A stretch of DNA of 64,000 nt from Corynebacterium sp. HMSC078H07 (GTDB lineage: Bacteria > Actinomycetota > Actinomycetes > Mycobacteriales > Mycobacteriaceae). The DNA is taken from positions 155,214 through 219,213 of the forward strand of contig NZ_KV810470.1 of assembly GCF_001812805.1 (NCBI RefSeq), given 5' to 3'. Below the pieces are notes generated by a model, which worked only from the letters and a program-made list of their open reading frames with translations, was not told the DNA's origin and did no database searches. This document shows, in pieces, positions 62,500 to 64,000 of this stretch (position 1 is the stretch's first letter; each line of letters opens with the position of its first letter). Both the position numbers and the translations under genes were made by a program.

Positions 62500-63375
62500 G
62501 TGAGCTCGACCCACGAATCCACCCTGGTCATCATCCCCACCTACAACGAGATTGAGAACCTGCCGTTGATCACCGGCCGCGTGCGCGAGGCCACCCCGGA
62601 GGTTCACATTCTCATCGTGGACGATAACTCCCCGGACGGCACCGGTGAAGCAGCCGATAAGCTGGCGGCGGAGGACTCTCACCTGCACGTCTTGCACCGC
62701 GAGGGCAAGGGCGGCCTCCTAGGCGCCTACATCGCTGGCTTCGAGTGGGGCCTGGAGAAGGACTACCAGGTGCTGTGTGAAATGGACGCCGACGGCTCCC
62801 ACGCTCCGGAGCAGCTGCATCTGCTGCTCGAGGAAATCGAGAAGGGCGCAGATCTCGTCATCGGCTCGCGTTATATTCCAGGCGGCGAAACCGTCAACTG
62901 GCCGGCCAACCGTGAGCTGCTCTCGCGCCTGGGCAACAAGTACATTTCCGTCGCCCTTGGCGCGGGCATTAACGATATGACCGCCGGTTACCGTGCCTTC
63001 CGCCGCGAACTGCTTGAGCACCTCGACTTCGACAGCTTGTCGAAGGCTGGCTACATCTTCCAGGTGGACGTGGCCTTCCGCGCCATCAAGGATGGCTTCG
63101 ACGTGCGAGAGGTCCCGATTACCTTTACCGAGCGCGAGCTGGGTGAATCTAAGCTGGACGGCTCTTTTGTCAAGGACTCTCTCCTGGAGGTCACCAAGTG
63201 GGGAATCGCGCACCGCTCGGAGCAGGTCGCCGACTTCAGTGGTGAGGTATCCAAGCTCGCTACCCGCACCGTGGAAGATCTTGAGCTCGGTGCTAAAACC
63301 ACCAAGGCCAAGAACGCAATCAGCGAGTTTGTCGCCGATGTAACCCACTTGGTCTCCAACACTCTGAAGCGCTAA
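62500..63375 (+). CDS. ppm1: Polyprenol-phosphate mannosyltransferase (Ppm1)
   Basis: Family 2 glycosyltransferase making polyprenyl-phosphate mannose from GDP-mannose; the product feeds lipomannan/lipoarabinomannan and protein O-mannosylation. 291 residues: VIIPTYNEIENLPLI, LIVDDNSPDGTGEAA (about 43-57), the metal-binding DxD in CEMDADGSHAPEQ (about 92-104), and SRYIPGGETVNWP. The C-terminal 60 residues are a helical, charged extension. GTG 62500 follows AAGGAGCAAGG; the gene is 15 nt after lnt and ends before a terminator. Confidence 0.95.
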   Translation: MSSTHESTLVIIPTYNEIENLPLITGRVREATPEVHILIVDDNSPDGTGEAADKLAAEDSHLHVLHREGKGGLLGAYIAGFEWGLEKDYQVLCEMDADGSHAPEQLHLLLEEIEKGADLVIGSRYIPGGETVNWPANRELLSRLGNKYISVALGAGINDMTAGYRAFRRELLEHLDFDSLSKAGYIFQVDVAFRAIKDGFDVREVPITFTERELGESKLDGSFVKDSLLEVTKWGIAHRSEQVADFSGEVSKLATRTVEDLELGAKTTKAKNAISEFVADVTHLVSNTLKR

Positions 63376-63396
63376 ACGCCGGTTTCGACCTCTTAT

Positions 63397-63429
63397 GGCC
63401 CGTGAGCAGAAAACCGCTCACGGGCCTTT
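63397..63429 (+). terminator. Rho-independent terminator after ppm1
   Basis: GGCCCGTGAGC, 8-nt loop AGAAAACC, GCTCACGGGCC, then TTTG: a perfect 11-bp stem. Confidence 0.85.
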
Positions 63430-63447
63430 GTGGTAATGACCAGTTGC

Positions 63448-63471
63448 AGTGCTAATGTCGTAAGTAGCACT
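63448..63471. repeat. Inverted repeat upstream of the sugar ATPase gene
   Basis: AGTGCTA, 10 nt, TAGCACT: perfect 7-bp arms, the spacing of a dimeric repressor site, 85 nt before the ATG. Confidence 0.45.
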
Positions 63472-63483
63472 TCCACCGTGCAA

Positions 63484-63499
63484 CGTGATTCACTTCACG
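63484..63499. promoter_or_regulatory. GlxR (CRP-type) binding site candidate
   Basis: CGTGATTCACTTCACG keeps the GTGA-N6-TCAC core of the CRP/GlxR motif. It lies about 57 nt before the ATG of an MsiK-type ATPase, a gene class often under cAMP control. Confidence 0.5.
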
Positions 63500-63555
63500 C
63501 CATTCTCACACTAAGGATCGTTCGGCACGTACCTGCCGATGGAGGAGACACTGCA

Positions 63556-64000
63556 ATGGCAACCGTATCGTTCAAAGACGCTACTCTGACCTACCCAGGC
63601 GCCTCAGAGCCCACCGTAAAGAAGTTCAACCTCGAGATTGCCGATGGCGAATTCCTCGTTCTTGTCGGCCCGTCCGGCTGCGGTAAATCCACCACGCTGC
63701 GCATGCTGGCGGGCCTGGAAAATGTTACGGATGGCGCCATCTACATCGGCGACAAGGACGTGACCAATGTTGCCCCGCGTGATCGTGACATTGCCATGGT
63801 TTTCCAGAACTACGCGCTCTACCCCCACATGACCGTGCGCGAAAACATGGGTTTCGCCCTCAAGATTGCTGGTAAGTCGCAGGACGAAATTAACCAGCGA
63901 GTCGATGAGGCGGCAGCAACCCTCGGCCTTACCGAGTATCTCGAGCGCAAGCCGAAGGCACTGTCGGGCGGTCAGCGCCAGCGCGTGGCCATGGGCCGTG
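63556..64000 (+). CDS. MsiK/UgpC-type ABC importer ATPase (3' end outside window)
   Basis: ATP-binding subunit of carbohydrate ABC importers (MalK/UgpC/MsiK group). The first 148 residues are present: [21 protein letters not shown], Walker [10 protein letters not shown] (about 39-47), Q-loop [20 protein letters not shown] (about 83-102) and signature LSGGQRQR (about 136-143). The gene runs past the window edge, so the C-terminal regulatory domain cannot be seen. ATG 63556 is behind GGAGGAG. No permease or binding protein lies upstream, which fits an MsiK-type ATPase shared among several importers. Confidence 0.92.
   Translation, partial: MATVSFKDATLTYPGASEPTVKKFNLEIADGEFLVLVGPSGCGKSTTLRMLAGLENVTDGAIYIGDKDVTNVAPRDRDIAMVFQNYALYPHMTVRENMGFALKIAGKSQDEINQRVDEAAATLGLTEYLERKPKALSGGQRQRVAMGR

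Overview
The window is a gene-dense stretch of chromosome from a high-GC actinobacterium, almost certainly a Corynebacterium. Evidence: mycothiol ligase MshC, the Pup-ligase operon without proteasome genes, aconitase next to its TetR repressor AcnR with an AcnR operator close to the C. glutamicum form, PafB/PafC, separate Lnt and Ppm1 genes, and many start codons 6-8 nt after a TANNNT -10 hexamer (leaderless genes). No transposase, integrase, phage gene, CRISPR array or rRNA is visible. Gene order repeatedly matches, from memory, two Mycobacterium tuberculosis blocks: suf / ABC-F / acnR / acn / Rv1476 / ripA / hemH, and PEBP / pyrD / lipoprotein / uppP / mshC / his / trmI / arc-dop-pup-pafA-pafBC-tatAC-helY / pepQ / fxsA / lnt-ppm1.

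Layout. 1-4043: the SUF iron-sulfur operon (sufD partial, sufC, sufS, sufU, sufT-like). 4164-6164: fructose-type PTS EIIBCA. 6326-7957: ABC-F protein. 8126-11848: conserved proteins of unknown role, a MerR regulator with a palindromic self-operator, and a UPF0210 + ACT pair. 11928-15904: an NAD(P)-binding protein, then four tandem paralogous two-helix membrane proteins of unknown function. 15970-19772: acnR, terminator, acn and an AcnR operator inside the acn promoter. 19861-22086: a small membrane protein and about 1.7 kb without convincing coding sequence, carrying GlxR- and MtrA-like sites and many RNA-like hairpins, ahead of a RipA-like NlpC/P60 peptidoglycan hydrolase (22087-23946). 23973-29251: ferrochelatase, DUF3097, two DedA/TVP38-type membrane proteins and small conserved genes. 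29727-29812: tRNA-Leu(GAG). 29996-37779: PEBP protein, pyrD, a lipoprotein, uppP, mshC, HAD phosphatase, hisE-hisG. 37871-42774: aspartase with a DcuB-type C4-dicarboxylate carrier, then formate-THF ligase. 42833-54148: RecB-like Fe-S nuclease, M18 aminopeptidase, trmI, the pupylation operon, pafBC and tatAC. 54227-64000: helY, a frameshifted trypsin-like protease, pepQ, an SDR, a cysteine-free CobG-like protein, fxsA, lnt, ppm1 and the start of an MsiK/UgpC-type sugar-importer ATPase.

Common threads are Fe-S biogenesis beside its clients (aconitase, ferrochelatase, RecB-type nuclease), cell-envelope work (RipA-like hydrolase, UppP, Lnt, Ppm1, Tat) and protein tagging by Pup without a 20S proteasome. 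The least explained parts are the non-coding interval at 20368-22086 and the four-paralogue cluster at 12614-15904. All Rv-number and family comparisons are from memory, since no search could be run.
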